From contig NZ_JOCX01000016.1 of the NCBI RefSeq assembly GCF_000717915.1, positions 62,001 to 126,000 on the forward strand: 64,000 nucleotides of DNA. Direction: 5' to 3'. This document shows positions 20,968 through 31,406 of the stretch, one piece after another; positions within the stretch are counted from its first letter, which is position 1; every line of letters starts with the position of its first letter. This DNA is from Streptomyces sp. NRRL S-244. Lineage in GTDB: Bacteria > Actinomycetota > Actinomycetes > Streptomycetales > Streptomycetaceae. Below the pieces are notes generated by a model, which ran no database searches, had not been told where the DNA came from, and saw only the letters and a list, made by a program, of their open reading frames with translations. Made by a program: the position numbers and the translations under genes.

Positions 20968-22224
20968 ATGTCCGTTCTCAACACCCCCCTGCACGAGCTC
21001 GACCCCGACGTCGCCGCCGCCGTCGACGCCGAGCTCGTCCGCCAGCAGTCCACCCTGGAAATGATCGCGTCGGAGAACTTCGCTCCGGTCGCCGTCATGG
21101 AGGCCCAGGGCTCGGTCCTGACCAACAAGTACGCCGAGGGCTACCCGGGCCGCCGCTACTACGGCGGCTGCGAGCACGTCGACGTGGTCGAGCAGATCGC
21201 GATCGACCGCATCAAGGAGCTGTTCGGCGCCGAGGCCGCGAACGTCCAGCCGCACTCCGGTGCGCAGGCGAACGCCGCCGCGATGTTCGCGCTGCTGAAG
21301 CCGGGCGACACGATCATGGGCCTGAACCTGGCCCACGGCGGTCACCTGACCCACGGCATGAAGATCAACTTCTCCGGCAAGCTCTACAACGTGGTCCCGT
21401 ACCACGTCGACGAGACCGGCCGGGTCGACATGGCCGAGGTCGAGCGCCTCGCCAAGGAGTCCAAGCCGCAGCTGATCGTCGCCGGCTGGTCCGCCTACCC
21501 GCGCCAGCTGGACTTCGCCGCCTTCCGCCGCATCGCGGACGAGGTCGGCGCGTTCCTGATGGTCGACATGGCGCACTTCGCCGGCCTGGTGGCCGCGGGC
21601 CTGCACCCGAACCCGGTGCCGCACGCCCACGTCGTGACCACCACCACGCACAAGACCCTCGGCGGTCCGCGCGGCGGTGTCATCCTGTCGACGCAGGAGC
21701 TGGCCAAGAAGATCAACTCCGCGGTCTTCCCCGGTCAGCAGGGCGGCCCGCTGGAGCACGTGATCGCGGCCAAGGCGGTCTCCTTCAAGGTGGCGGCCTC
21801 GCCCGAGTTCAAGGAGCGCCAGGAGCGCACCCTGGAGGGCGCGAAGATCCTCGCCGCCCGCCTGGTCCAGGACGACGTCAAGGCCGTGGGCGTGGACGTC
21901 CTCACCGGCGGCACCGACGTGCACCTGGTCCTGGTCGACCTGCGCAACTCCGAGCTGGACGGCCAGCAGGCCGAGGACCGCCTCCACGAGGTCGGCATCA
22001 CGGTCAACCGGAACGCGATTCCGAACGACCCGCGGCCCCCGATGGTCACCTCGGGTCTGCGGATCGGCACGCCGGCGCTGGCCACCCGCGGTTTCGACGC
22101 CGAGGCCTTCACCGAGGTCGCCGAGATCATCGCGCAGGCGCTGAAGCCCGCCTACGACGCCGAGGACCTCAAGGCGCGCGTCTCCGCGCTCGCCGCGAAG
22201 TTCCCGCTGTACCCGACGCTCTAG
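20968..22224 (+). CDS. glyA: Serine hydroxymethyltransferase
   Basis: 418-residue PLP enzyme interconverting serine and glycine with methylene-tetrahydrofolate. Seen: [29 protein letters not shown] in parts, [24 protein letters not shown], the PLP lysine in [14 protein letters not shown], and [14 protein letters not shown] at 20968. Takes the methylene-THF produced by GcvT and a second glycine to give serine, which sdaA downstream deaminates. Confidence 0.97.
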   Translation: MSVLNTPLHELDPDVAAAVDAELVRQQSTLEMIASENFAPVAVMEAQGSVLTNKYAEGYPGRRYYGGCEHVDVVEQIAIDRIKELFGAEAANVQPHSGAQANAAAMFALLKPGDTIMGLNLAHGGHLTHGMKINFSGKLYNVVPYHVDETGRVDMAEVERLAKESKPQLIVAGWSAYPRQLDFAAFRRIADEVGAFLMVDMAHFAGLVAAGLHPNPVPHAHVVTTTTHKTLGGPRGGVILSTQELAKKINSAVFPGQQGGPLEHVIAAKAVSFKVAASPEFKERQERTLEGAKILAARLVQDDVKAVGVDVLTGGTDVHLVLVDLRNSELDGQQAEDRLHEVGITVNRNAIPNDPRPPMVTSGLRIGTPALATRGFDAEAFTEVAEIIAQALKPAYDAEDLKARVSALAAKFPLYPTL

Positions 22225-22238
22225 GCGCCGGCCTGGAA

Positions 22239-22273
22239 GGGCCCGGCCCTGTTTTCCACAGGGCCGGGCCTTT
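22239..22273 (+). terminator. Rho-independent terminator after glyA
   Basis: A 12-bp GC stem (22240-22251 with 22259-22270), 7-nt loop containing TTTT, followed by TTT; 15 nt after the glyA stop. Confidence 0.9.
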
Positions 22274-22503
22274 CTCATGACCGGAATCGTTCGCGGACAC
22301 CGTCCTGGAGCGGGAACGTGACCTGACCCACGCCCAACCGCAACCTCGCGCACCCGGTCCGGCAGACAAGCCGTTCACTTCGCCACGTTAAGCTCAGCTG
22401 TCGGACAAAATCCGAACAATCACCCCTCGCGAAGCTCCCGAACCACCCGCACCACCTCTCCTGCCCCCTCCCACCCCACGAGCAGACAAGGGAGTCCGCC
22501 ACC

Positions 22504-23886
<1,383 letters not shown>

Positions 23887-23912
23887 TCCTCTGATCCGGC
23901 ACGCATGACGAA

Positions 23913-23945
23913 GGAGGGGCCCAGCGCACTGCGCCGGGCCCCTCC
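23913..23945 (+). terminator. Terminator after sdaA
   Basis: Perfect 10-bp stem GGAGGGGCCC/GGGCCCCTCC (23913-23922 with 23936-23945), 13-nt loop, 27 nt after the sdaA stop. Confidence 0.85.
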
Positions 23946-23996
23946 GGCGTTCCACAACACGGTGAATTCGCAGGCCAATTGAGGTTTGCCGGGAGT

Positions 23997-24070
23997 TGAT
24001 CACGCTTGAGGGCGAACCCTCCGCCCCGGGCTGGTCTCTCGATGATCACGTGCGCCATGGTGATCACGTG
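23997..24070 (+). promoter_or_regulatory. Three TGATCACG sites upstream of a small secreted-protein gene
   Basis: TGATCACG at 23997-24004, 24043-24050 and 24061-24068; the last two extend to TGATCACGTG. Each has a TGATCA palindromic core. They lie 76-149 nt upstream of the ATG at 24146, as expected for a regulator cluster. The developmental regulator BldD recognises related GTGA...TCAC half-sites, but the identity of the binding protein here is a guess. Confidence 0.4.
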
Positions 24071-24145
24071 ACGTCGCGGCCACACCCCCGGCGGTCGGCC
24101 AACCGCCTTGGACCGCAGCCTTTTTGTGTACTGGAGGACTTCATC

Positions 24146-24451
24146 ATGGCAAGCAACCGCAGCATCCGTGTCCTGGCGGCTGTCGCAGCGCTCCCCTTCG
24201 CCGTCGCGCTCTTCGCGGGCACGGCCCAGGCCGACAACGGAGCCGGTGCGGGCGTCTCGTCCAACGCCGCCGTCGGCGAGATCCTCGGCAGCGGGGTCGC
24301 CGGCAGCAACACCGGCAACTCCTCCACCACCCAGCAGATCGCCACGGGCTCCGGGGCGTCCAACCAGAACAACGGCGCCCAGGCCAACGGCGCCGGCTTC
24401 ACCGCCATCGGGCAGTCCAACGACTCGTTGGTGTTCCACCCCGTCCCGTAA
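24146..24451 (+). CDS. Small secreted Asn/Gly/Ser-rich protein, function unknown
   Basis: 101 residues. Signal peptide of about 30 residues (positive MASNRSIR, hydrophobic core, cleavage after GTAQA). The mature part is low in charge and rich in Asn, Gly, Ser, Ala and Gln (GSNTGNSSTTQQIATGSG, NQNNGAQANGAG), ending in SLVFHPVP. Not a chaplin or rodlin by sequence: no chaplin core with paired Cys and no rodlin motifs. The composition suits a surface-active or aggregation-prone aerial-hyphae protein, which is only inference. ATG at 24146 with GGAGG 9 nt upstream; terminator at 24467. Confidence 0.75.
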   Translation: MASNRSIRVLAAVAALPFAVALFAGTAQADNGAGAGVSSNAAVGEILGSGVAGSNTGNSSTTQQIATGSGASNQNNGAQANGAGFTAIGQSNDSLVFHPVP

Positions 24452-24466
24452 CGGCCCGGTGACGCG

Positions 24467-24498
24467 GCGGCCCGCCCTCCCCCCGGAGGGCGGGCCGC
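24467..24498 (+). terminator. Terminator after the small secreted-protein gene
   Basis: Perfect 14-bp stem (24467-24480 with 24485-24498), CCCC loop, followed by TT; 16 nt after the stop. Confidence 0.85.
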
Positions 24499-24669
24499 TT
24501 CGCGTTCCCGCCCGCGTTCCTGTGAGAAGACGGGCCCAGCGGCCCCCGGGGTCGGGACCTTCGGCCCGCGGGGGCGGCCGCGGGGTGGGCTAGCTTGCCC
24601 GAGGGGGCCCGAGAGAGCCCGAGAGGGCCGCAAGCCCCCCGGCCGGGACACGACAGAGAGGCGCAGCGC

Positions 24670-25077
24670 ATGGACGGCATCGAGTACCGCGTCCTCCCGC
24701 TCCGGCTGGAGGCCTCGCCCGAGCCCGTGCCGGTGTGCGGGGCCTTCACGTACCGCCGCGACCGGCCCTACGAGCTGGCGCTCGACTTCCGGGGCGCCGG
24801 GATGCACCTGGCGCGCTGGGTGTTCTCCCGGGACCTGCTGCTCGACGGGGAGACCTGCGCGACGGGCGAGGGGGACATCCAGGTGTGGCCGCGCTGGCAG
24901 GGCGGGGAGCCGCGGGTCTTCCTCGCCTTCAGGAACGGCGAGCAGAGCTGTGTGGTGTCCGCCCGGGCGAAGGACGTACGGACGCTGTGCCGGCGGCTGG
25001 TCGCTCTGGTGCCGCGGGGCGAGGAGCGGCGGCACTACGACCTCGACGCCGAGCTCAGCACCCTCCTGCCCCGGTAG
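24670..25077 (+). CDS. SsgA-like sporulation/cell-division protein (SALP)
   Basis: 135 residues, the size of the SsgA-G family found in sporulating actinomycetes. Family pattern: LPVPVCGAFTYRRDRPYELALDF-like opening, HLARWVFSRDLLLDGETCATGEGDIQVWP, an FRNGEQSCVVSA strand, then VPRGEERRHYDLDAELSTLL at the C-terminus, matching the RHxDLDxELS ending of SsgB. SALPs steer septum placement and spore-wall maturation, partly by localising FtsZ. I cannot assign it to a particular SALP class. ATG at 24670 with GAGAGG upstream. Confidence 0.88.
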   Translation: MDGIEYRVLPLRLEASPEPVPVCGAFTYRRDRPYELALDFRGAGMHLARWVFSRDLLLDGETCATGEGDIQVWPRWQGGEPRVFLAFRNGEQSCVVSARAKDVRTLCRRLVALVPRGEERRHYDLDAELSTLLPR

Positions 25078-25194
25078 GGGAGGATTGGGGGAAGTTTCCT
25101 CCGATTGGTCCGGTTTGGGTGCAACCAATGCGCCTGCCGGGAGTGTCCTCAGCAGTGACACCGGTCCCCGCCTCCGAAGAACCAGGGGGACGTC

Positions 25195-25695
25195 ATGAAC
25201 CACCTCCGCCGCCGGCAGCTCGTGGCCCTCGCCACAGGTGCGCTGCTCACCGCCGGGATCACCCTCGCCGCTCCTGCCTCGGCCGCCGTCCGGCCCACGC
25301 CGCTCGTCGTGAACGCCCGCTGGGGCGGGCACTGCACGTACGACCGCATCGTCATCGACCTGCGGGGATACGTTCCCCGGGCCACCGTCACCCGCGTCCC
25401 CCGGCTGGTCCACGACGGGTCCGGCGCACCCGTCCCGCTGGCCGGGAAGTACTTCCTGGAGATCCGGCTGCATCCCGCCGCGGCGCACAACCGCGCGGGC
25501 GACAGCACGTACCGCGGGCCGAAGCTGGTCAAGATCCACCTGCCGCAGCTGAAGGGCCTGGCCCTGACCGGCGACTTCGAGGGGTACGTGACCTTCGGCG
25601 CCGCCTTCGGCGCCAAGCCCTCCGTCAGCTCCTTCAAGCTGCACGCGCCCGAACGGTTCGTGCTGGACGTCGCACACCGCAACGTGTGCCGATAG
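25195..25695 (+). CDS. Secreted AMIN-like domain protein
   Basis: 166 residues. Signal peptide with RRRQLVALATGALLTAGITLA and cleavage after ASA near residue 32. The mature part reads as the AMIN-like beta fold of actinobacterial secreted proteins: GHCTYDRIVIDLRGYVPRA, KYFLEIRLHPA, and the closing ERFVLDVAHRNVCR. A Cys pair (C46 region and the penultimate Cys) may form a disulfide. AMIN-type folds bind cell-wall glycans; binding here is inference. ATG at 25195. Confidence 0.72.
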   Translation: MNHLRRRQLVALATGALLTAGITLAAPASAAVRPTPLVVNARWGGHCTYDRIVIDLRGYVPRATVTRVPRLVHDGSGAPVPLAGKYFLEIRLHPAAAHNRAGDSTYRGPKLVKIHLPQLKGLALTGDFEGYVTFGAAFGAKPSVSSFKLHAPERFVLDVAHRNVCR

Positions 25696-25701
25696 AGGCA
25701 G

Positions 25702-25747
25702 GAGCGAGGGGTGGGCGGGCGCCGCCGGGTGCCCGCCCGCCCCGCTC
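25702..25747. terminator. Bidirectional terminator between convergent genes
   Basis: Interrupted GC hairpin with core GGGCGGGC/GCCCGCCC (25713-25720 with 25731-25738) and outer GAGCG/CGCTC pairing, between the AMIN-like gene (+) and the SGNH esterase gene (-). Confidence 0.7.
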
Positions 25748-25754
25748 CGCGGGG

Positions 25755-26915
25755 TCAGCCCGCCGGGCGGATCCGCATGTGGCTCGGGTCCCCGTTGCCG
25801 AACCAGTCCTGCGTGCACGCGTACCGGCCCGGCGCGGCCGCGCCCACCAGCCCGAGGCAGGCGGCCAGCGCCCGCTGCCCGTGGGCGTTCGGGTGCATGG
25901 ACTCCTCCAGCGTGCCTTGCGTGTTCACGTAGTCCAGGAAGCGGAACCACTCGTCCTGGCGCGCGTCCGGGCCCCTCTGGCCCACCTGCTCCGTGCCGAG
26001 CGAGCACACCTCGTGCCCGGCCAGCGCGTCGCGCAGGTCCATGTAGTCGGTGCCGCGGGCCCCGGCCACCGCCTTGACCATGTCGCTGATCTGCGGGACG
26101 AGCGTGTAGGCCGCCCAGGTCGCGTCGCGGTCGTTGAAGGGGCAGCCGTCCTTGAACATGCGGTCGGAGTCGTTCTGCGACAGCCGGAAGGACTCCCCGC
26201 CCGGGATGGGCGACGGGTAGGACTGCAGGACCAGCCGGTAGTCCCCGTCCGCGTAGCCGGCCGCCCGCATGGTGGCCCGTATGTCGTCGACCACCGCCGT
26301 GACCTTGGCCCGCACGCCCGGCAGCTTCTGCTCGACGACCGGGGCCTGCGTCTTCCAGCACAGCCGCTTGAAGTACCAGTCGTACGCGCAGTCGCCGATG
26401 ATCGTGCCGAAGCCGAGGTCGTTCCCGCCGATGGACAGGGCGATCACCTTGACCCGCTTGGCGCGGGCGAGGGCGGCGAGCCGGTCGGTCTGCGGGGCCT
26501 CGCCCTGGTACGGCCGCCCGCCCGCGGCGGCGCTCAGGACGTTGACGGTCTCGGCTCCGGAACAGGCGAGGTTGACGCGCTCGTCGATGCCGGGCAGCGG
26601 GGCGGTGGCGATCTCCGAGACGTCGGAGCGGTGGCAGCCGCCGACCGCGCCGGTGCTTGCGTAGACCTTGCCCGGGTCGTACTTCGAACCACCGGTCCAG
26701 GCGCGGTCGGTGCCGCTGCGGCTGCCGTCGTAGCGGTCGGTGTTGCCGAGCCAGCGGCCGCCCTCGCCGGAGATGAAGCTGTCGCCCATCGCGACGGCGA
26801 CGGTGGGGCCGACGGGGGCCGCCTCGGCGGGAGGCGCGGTCAGGCCGGCCAGGCCGAGGAGCGCGACGGTCAGCAGCGCGGCGCCCCGGGAGGCGGTGCG
26901 CGTGCGGGTACGCAT
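25755..26915 (-). CDS. Secreted SGNH/GDSL-family hydrolase
   Basis: 386 residues. Signal peptide ending PPAEAA near residue 33. Catalytic blocks: VAMGDSFISGEGGRW (Ser of block I), ACSGAET (block II Gly), SIGGNDLGFG (block III Asn) and SMHPNAHGQRA (block V Asp-less SxHP with catalytic His). Several Cys (GGCH, LACSG, GDCAYDWYFKRLCW, KDGC, EVCS, YAC) suggest disulfides in a secreted esterase/lipase. Substrate unknown. ATG at 26915 chosen as the start of the signal; divergent, 149 nt, from the AfsR-like regulator. Confidence 0.87.
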   Translation of the reverse strand: MRTRTRTASRGAALLTVALLGLAGLTAPPAEAAPVGPTVAVAMGDSFISGEGGRWLGNTDRYDGSRSGTDRAWTGGSKYDPGKVYASTGAVGGCHRSDVSEIATAPLPGIDERVNLACSGAETVNVLSAAAGGRPYQGEAPQTDRLAALARAKRVKVIALSIGGNDLGFGTIIGDCAYDWYFKRLCWKTQAPVVEQKLPGVRAKVTAVVDDIRATMRAAGYADGDYRLVLQSYPSPIPGGESFRLSQNDSDRMFKDGCPFNDRDATWAAYTLVPQISDMVKAVAGARGTDYMDLRDALAGHEVCSLGTEQVGQRGPDARQDEWFRFLDYVNTQGTLEESMHPNAHGQRALAACLGLVGAAAPGRYACTQDWFGNGDPSHMRIRPAG

Positions 26916-27064
26916 GGGGGATGTCCTCTCGAATCGGTGGGGAGGCGGCCGAAGACGCGGAAGCGGAAGGGGAGCGACCCCTGCTCCGACCGGGTGGCCA
27001 GACGTTACGATCGGCGCCCACCGACGGCCCATCCGCGGCCCATCCGTCCGCCCTCGGAGTGCCC

Positions 27065-30004
27065 ATGGCCCTCGCTTTCACGCTGCTCGGGCCGGTCGAA
27101 GCGAGCATGGACGGCCGCCCGTTGGCGATCGGCGGACCGCGCAACCGCAGGGTGCTGGCAGCGCTGCTGCTGGAGGCGGGGCGCGTGGTCCCGTCGTCCG
27201 GACTGGCGGCGGCGGTGTGGGACGACCCGCCGGCCACGGCGCGGGAACAGCTGCAGAACGTGGCGGCGGCGCTGCGGCGCCTCGGCCTCCCGGTGGCCCG
27301 GACGGACGCGGGATTCCTGCTGGAGCCGGGACAAGCACTGCTGGACGTACGGGAGTTCGCGCGGCTGCGGCGAGCGGCCGACTCGGCGCAGGGGCCGGCG
27401 CGAAGGCGCGCCCTCCTGAGCGAGGCGCTGGACCTGTGGCGGGGCCCCCTTGCGCTGGGCGGGCTTCGGGGGCGCGTCTTCGAGTCGGCGACGGCCCGGT
27501 TGGCGCAGGCCCGGCTGAACTGCGTCGAACAGGCGCTGGCCGCCGACCTGGAGCTCGGCCGGCATGCGGAGGTGTGCGGTGAACTGGCCGCGCTCAGCGC
27601 CGAACACCCCTTGCGGGAGCGGCTGGTGGAGCTGCACCTGCTGGCCCTGTACCGCGCGGGCCGCCGCGGCGAGGCCCTCGACGCGTACGCCCGGGCCCGC
27701 ATCCGGCTCGCCGACGAGACGGGCCTGGACCCCGGCCCGGAACTGCGCGCCCTGCACGCGGCGCTCCTCGCCGACGCGGATGCACTGCGCGGGCCGGCTG
27801 CGCTGCCGGCCGCGGCTCCGGCGCCGGCCCCGGCACCGGCGCTTCGCCCGGCGGAGGGCGGGGGCCTCGGCGGAGGCGGCCCCCGCCCTGCCCAGTTGCC
27901 CGATGGCGGCGGGGCGTTCGTCGGGCGCGAGCGGGAGGTCGAGCTGCTGTGTCAGGTGGTTCGGCGGGGCGGGGTGGGGGTGGTCGGCGGGCCGGCCGGG
28001 GTCGGGAAGACCGCGCTCGCGCTGCGCGTGGCGCACGGCCTGAGCGCCGGGTTCCCCGACGGGCAGCTGTACGTCGACCTGCGCGGCGCCGATCCGGCCG
28101 CCGCCGCCGATCCCGCCGAGGTCCTCGCGGGGTTCCTGCGCGGGCTCGGCGTCGACGGGGCCGCCGTGCCCGCCGATCCGGGTGAGCGCGGGGCGCTCTA
28201 CCGCAGCCTGGTCGCGGACCGGCGGGTCCTCGTGGTCCTGGACAACGCGGCGACCGAGGCCCAGGTCCGGGCCCTGCTGCCGGGGCCGGCGGCGCAAGGC
28301 TGCGCCGTGCTCGTCACCAGCCGCCGCCGGCTCCCCGCACCCGACCGGACGACGACCGCCCTCACGCTCCCGCTGCTCGACGAGGCCGGCGCCCTCGCCC
28401 TGCTCGGCCGGATCGCCGGGCCCGAGCGGGTCGCCGCCGAGGCCGCCGCCGCCCGGGAACTGGTGCGGCTGTGCGGGCGGCTGCCGCTCGCACTGCGGAT
28501 CGTCGGCGCCGAGCTGGCCGCGCTCCCCCACCGGGAACTCGCCCCGCTCGCCGCGCGTTTGGAAGACGAGCGGGCCCGGCTCGACGTGCTCGACGGGGTA
28601 CGGGCCGGCCTGCGGCTCAGCTACCGCGCGCTGCCCGGCGACGCCCGCACCCTCCTGCGCGGGCTGGCGCTGCTCGACGCCCCCGACTGCGCGGCCTGGA
28701 CGGCGGCGGCCGTCCTCGACCGCCCGCCGGCCACCGCCGAGCAGGCCCTCGACGCCCTCACCGCAGCCCACCTGCTGGAGGTGGCCGGCCGGGACGAGGC
28801 GGGCGGGCTGCGCTACCGCATGCACGACCTCGTCCGCGCCTTCGGCCGGGAGCTCGCCGGTCCCGCCGCCACCCGCGCGGAGCCGGTGCTGCGCCGGGTG
28901 CTGGCCTGCTGGGTGGCCCTCGTACGGGAGGGCCGCCGCGCCCACCAGGGCCTGGACTACCCCGGGCTCGGCGCGGCACGGCCGGCGGACCGCGCCCCCG
29001 ACCACCGCCCCGACCCGGCCCTGCTCGCCGGGGTGCGGGCCGATCCGGTGCGCTGGCTGGGGGCCGAGCGGGACGCGCTGGTGGCGACCGTACGGCAGGC
29101 CGCGCGGGTGGATCCGTACGCCTGCCGGGAGCTCGCGGCGGCCGGGGAGTACGTGTTCGACCTGCGCAGCGACCTGGCCGGGTGGCAGGCGGTCCAGGAG
29201 GCGGGGCTCGCCGCGGCGCGGGCCGCGGGCGACCGGACCGGCGAGGCGGTGCTGCTGGTCGGGCTCGGCCGGCTGCGCGCCTGCCGTGAGGAATGGGGGC
29301 CGGCCCGGGACATCCTGACGGCCGGCGAGGCCCTGTTCCGGCAGCTCGGGGACGCGCACGGGGCGGCGTACGCGGGCTGGGTGCTCTCGTACCTGGACCG
29401 GATCCAGGGCCGGCACGAGGAGGCGCTGCGCCGCTGCCGCAACGGGGCGGCCGTCTTCGAGGCGGCCGGCGACCGCTACGGCCAGGCGCATTCGCTGCGC
29501 GGCATCGGCCAGGTGCTCCTCGCGCGCGGCGAGAGCGCGCGCGCCCTGGAACTGCTGCGGGAGGCCCTGGCCGTGGCGGAGCTGGGCGGCGCGGCCTGGC
29601 CCCGGATGTGCATGCTGCGCTGGGTCGCGGACGCGCAGCGGATGCGGGGGCACCTGGACGAGGCGGCGGCCGGCTTCCGCGAGGTCCTCGCCCACACGGA
29701 GGGCTCGGGGGACCTCGCCGGGCAGAGCGCGGCCCGGATCGGGCTGGGCCGGATCGCCCTGGCCCGCGGGGACACGGCGCAGGCGCTGCGCCAGCTGCGT
29801 TCGGCGGACGGACTGGGCCGCCGCTCGGGCCAGAGCCTCGTACGCGCACTGGCGGCGGCGCCGCTGGCCCGGGCGCTGCTGGCGTCCGGGGACGCGCCGG
29901 CGGCCCGCGCCCTGCTGGAGGAGGCACTGGCCGGCTGCCGCCGCATGAACGCCCAACCCCTGCTGGCGCTATTGGAGTCGGCGCTGGCCGACGTACCGGC
30001 GTAG
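27065..30004 (+). CDS. AfsR/SARP-like regulator with BTAD, NB-ARC and TPR domains
   Basis: 979 residues. Order: winged-helix Trans_reg_C domain (about 4-90: FTLLGPVEASMDGRPLAIGG), BTAD helical domain (about 95-240, LRERLVELHLLALYRAGRRGEALDAY), a Pro/Ala-rich linker, an NB-ARC/STAND ATPase (Walker A GGPAGVGKTAL near 306-316, kinase-2 VLVVLDNAA near 386), and TPR-like repeats in the last 270 residues (HEEALRRCRNGAAVFEAAGDRYGQAHSL). Such proteins activate secondary metabolism or secretion genes in Streptomyces. ATG at 27065; GTG at 27059 also possible. Divergent from the esterase gene. No biosynthetic cluster is visible nearby. Confidence 0.88.
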   Translation: MALAFTLLGPVEASMDGRPLAIGGPRNRRVLAALLLEAGRVVPSSGLAAAVWDDPPATAREQLQNVAAALRRLGLPVARTDAGFLLEPGQALLDVREFARLRRAADSAQGPARRRALLSEALDLWRGPLALGGLRGRVFESATARLAQARLNCVEQALAADLELGRHAEVCGELAALSAEHPLRERLVELHLLALYRAGRRGEALDAYARARIRLADETGLDPGPELRALHAALLADADALRGPAALPAAAPAPAPAPALRPAEGGGLGGGGPRPAQLPDGGGAFVGREREVELLCQVVRRGGVGVVGGPAGVGKTALALRVAHGLSAGFPDGQLYVDLRGADPAAAADPAEVLAGFLRGLGVDGAAVPADPGERGALYRSLVADRRVLVVLDNAATEAQVRALLPGPAAQGCAVLVTSRRRLPAPDRTTTALTLPLLDEAGALALLGRIAGPERVAAEAAAARELVRLCGRLPLALRIVGAELAALPHRELAPLAARLEDERARLDVLDGVRAGLRLSYRALPGDARTLLRGLALLDAPDCAAWTAAAVLDRPPATAEQALDALTAAHLLEVAGRDEAGGLRYRMHDLVRAFGRELAGPAATRAEPVLRRVLACWVALVREGRRAHQGLDYPGLGAARPADRAPDHRPDPALLAGVRADPVRWLGAERDALVATVRQAARVDPYACRELAAAGEYVFDLRSDLAGWQAVQEAGLAAARAAGDRTGEAVLLVGLGRLRACREEWGPARDILTAGEALFRQLGDAHGAAYAGWVLSYLDRIQGRHEEALRRCRNGAAVFEAAGDRYGQAHSLRGIGQVLLARGESARALELLREALAVAELGGAAWPRMCMLRWVADAQRMRGHLDEAAAGFREVLAHTEGSGDLAGQSAARIGLGRIALARGDTAQALRQLRSADGLGRRSGQSLVRALAAAPLARALLASGDAPAARALLEEALAGCRRMNAQPLLALLESALADVPA

Positions 30005-30117
30005 GCGGGCCGCGCGCTGCGCGGTGGCGGCCGGGGCCGGGGCCGGGGCCGGGCCGCCGGCCGAACGCACCCGTTCGGGCCGGGTTGGTGCCGGTCCGTC
30101 CGTCCGACTAGGGTCAT

Positions 30118-30286
30118 CGGGCCTTGGTGTTCGGGAAACCGGTGGAGAACCGGTGCGGCCCTCGCCACTGTGAACGGGAAGTCCGGCTCCATCCTGCGGG
30201 AGGCCACTGGGCGGCGCGGGAGGTTCCGCACCGCCCGGGAAGGCGGAGCCAGGGCATCAGCACCCGTGAGCCAGGAGACCGGCCGG
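30118..30286 (+). promoter_or_regulatory. Cobalamin (adenosylcobalamin) riboswitch
   Basis: All the hallmarks of the class: GGTG...GGGAAACCGGTGGAGAACCGG, GCGGCCCTCGCCACTGTG, a GC-rich variable arm, and the closing GAGCCAGGAGACCGGCC (B12 box type). It ends 45 nt before the cbiM ATG, so coenzyme B12 should lower expression of the cobalt transporter. Confidence 0.95.
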
Positions 30287-30330
30287 GGCGCGTTGTCCAT
30301 CCACGAGGTGCTGGAGAGGTCTCCCCACTC

Positions 30331-31041
30331 ATGCATATAGCCGAGGGGTTCCTGCCCCCTTTGCACGCGGTCGCCTGGGGCGCCGCGTCCGCTCCGTTCG
30401 TCGTCCACGGTGTCCGCGCCCTCACCCGCGAGGTGAAGGCGAACCCGGAGAGCACGCTGCTGCTCGGGGCGTCCGGAGCGTTCACTTTCGTCCTGTCCGC
30501 CTTGAAGATCCCGTCGGTGACGGGCAGTTGCTCGCACCCCACCGGGACCGGGCTCGGGGCGATCCTGTTCCGGCCGCCGATCATGGCGGTGCTCGGCACG
30601 ATCACCCTGCTCTTCCAGGCGCTGCTGCTGGCGCACGGCGGGCTGACCACCCTCGGCGCGAACGTCTTCTCGATGGCGATCGCCGGGCCCTGGGCGGGGT
30701 ACGGGGTCTACCTGCTGCTGAAGCGCTTCGGCGTCCCGCTGATGGTGACCGTCTTCTTCGGCGCCTTCTTCGCCGACCTGGTCACCTACTGCGTGACCTC
30801 CGTGCAGCTGGCGCTGGCCTTCCCGGACCCGGGTACCGGGATCCCGGGCGCCCTCGCGAAGTTCGGGGGCATCTTCGCGGTGACCCAGATCCCGCTCGCG
30901 GTGAGCGAGGGGCTGCTGACGGTGCTCGTGATGCGGCTGCTGATGCAGTCGAGCAAGTCGGACCTGGTCCGGCTGGGCGTGGCGAAGCTCAGCGGGCGCG
31001 GTGGGCGCAGTGGGAGCAGCGGACAGGAGGCGACGGTCTGA
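30331..31041 (+). CDS. cbiM: Cobalt ECF transporter substrate-capture protein CbiM
   Basis: 236 residues, about six to seven spans. The N-terminus [10 protein letters not shown] carries the metal-coordinating Met1-His2, which fixes the start; the conserved [15 protein letters not shown] motif supplies a further His. Binds Co2+ (or Ni2+) in the membrane and works with CbiN, CbiQ and CbiO. The B12 riboswitch upstream argues for cobalt. Its stop shares one base with the cbiN start (TGATG). Confidence 0.95.
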   Translation: MHIAEGFLPPLHAVAWGAASAPFVVHGVRALTREVKANPESTLLLGASGAFTFVLSALKIPSVTGSCSHPTGTGLGAILFRPPIMAVLGTITLLFQALLLAHGGLTTLGANVFSMAIAGPWAGYGVYLLLKRFGVPLMVTVFFGAFFADLVTYCVTSVQLALAFPDPGTGIPGALAKFGGIFAVTQIPLAVSEGLLTVLVMRLLMQSSKSDLVRLGVAKLSGRGGRSGSSGQEATV

Positions 31042-31403
31042 TGAGCCGGAACGCGAAGATCAACGGCCTGCTGCTGCTCCTGGTGGCGGCGCTGGCCGTA
31101 CTGCCGATCGCGCTGGGGATGGGCGAGGGCAAGGAGGAGCCGTTCACGGGCGCCGACGCGCAGGCGGAGACGGCGATCAGCGAGCTGAAGCCGGACTACG
31201 AACCGTGGTTCTCGCCGCTGTACGAACCGCCCTCCGGGGAGGTGGAGTCGGCGCTGTTCGCCCTCCAGGCGGCACTGGGCGCGGGCGTGCTCGCGTACTA
31301 CTTCGGCGTCCGCAAGGGCCGCCGCCAGGCCGCGGCCGCCGCGAGTGCCGCTGCCGCGAGTACCGCGGGCGCCGCCTCGGACCCCGCCGCCGCGGAGTCG
31401 TAG
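31041..31403 (+). CDS. cbiN: Cobalt transporter accessory protein CbiN
   Basis: 120 residues. Two spans (about 8-26 and 70-88) joined by the extracytoplasmic loop with FTGADAQAETAI and PWFSPLYEPPSGEVESALFALQAALG, typical of CbiN. The Ala/Ser-rich tail is longer than usual. CbiN loads metal into CbiM. ATG at 31041. Confidence 0.93.
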   Translation: MSRNAKINGLLLLLVAALAVLPIALGMGEGKEEPFTGADAQAETAISELKPDYEPWFSPLYEPPSGEVESALFALQAALGAGVLAYYFGVRKGRRQAAAAASAAAASTAGAASDPAAAES

Positions 31404-31406
31404 GCG

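Noticed and set aside
24064..29956. Very long minus-strand open frames of 1212 and 983 codons opposite the secreted and AfsR-like genes
   Set aside because: Arg/Pro/Ala-rich shadow reading of real plus-strand genes. The true gene on the minus strand here is only the SGNH esterase.
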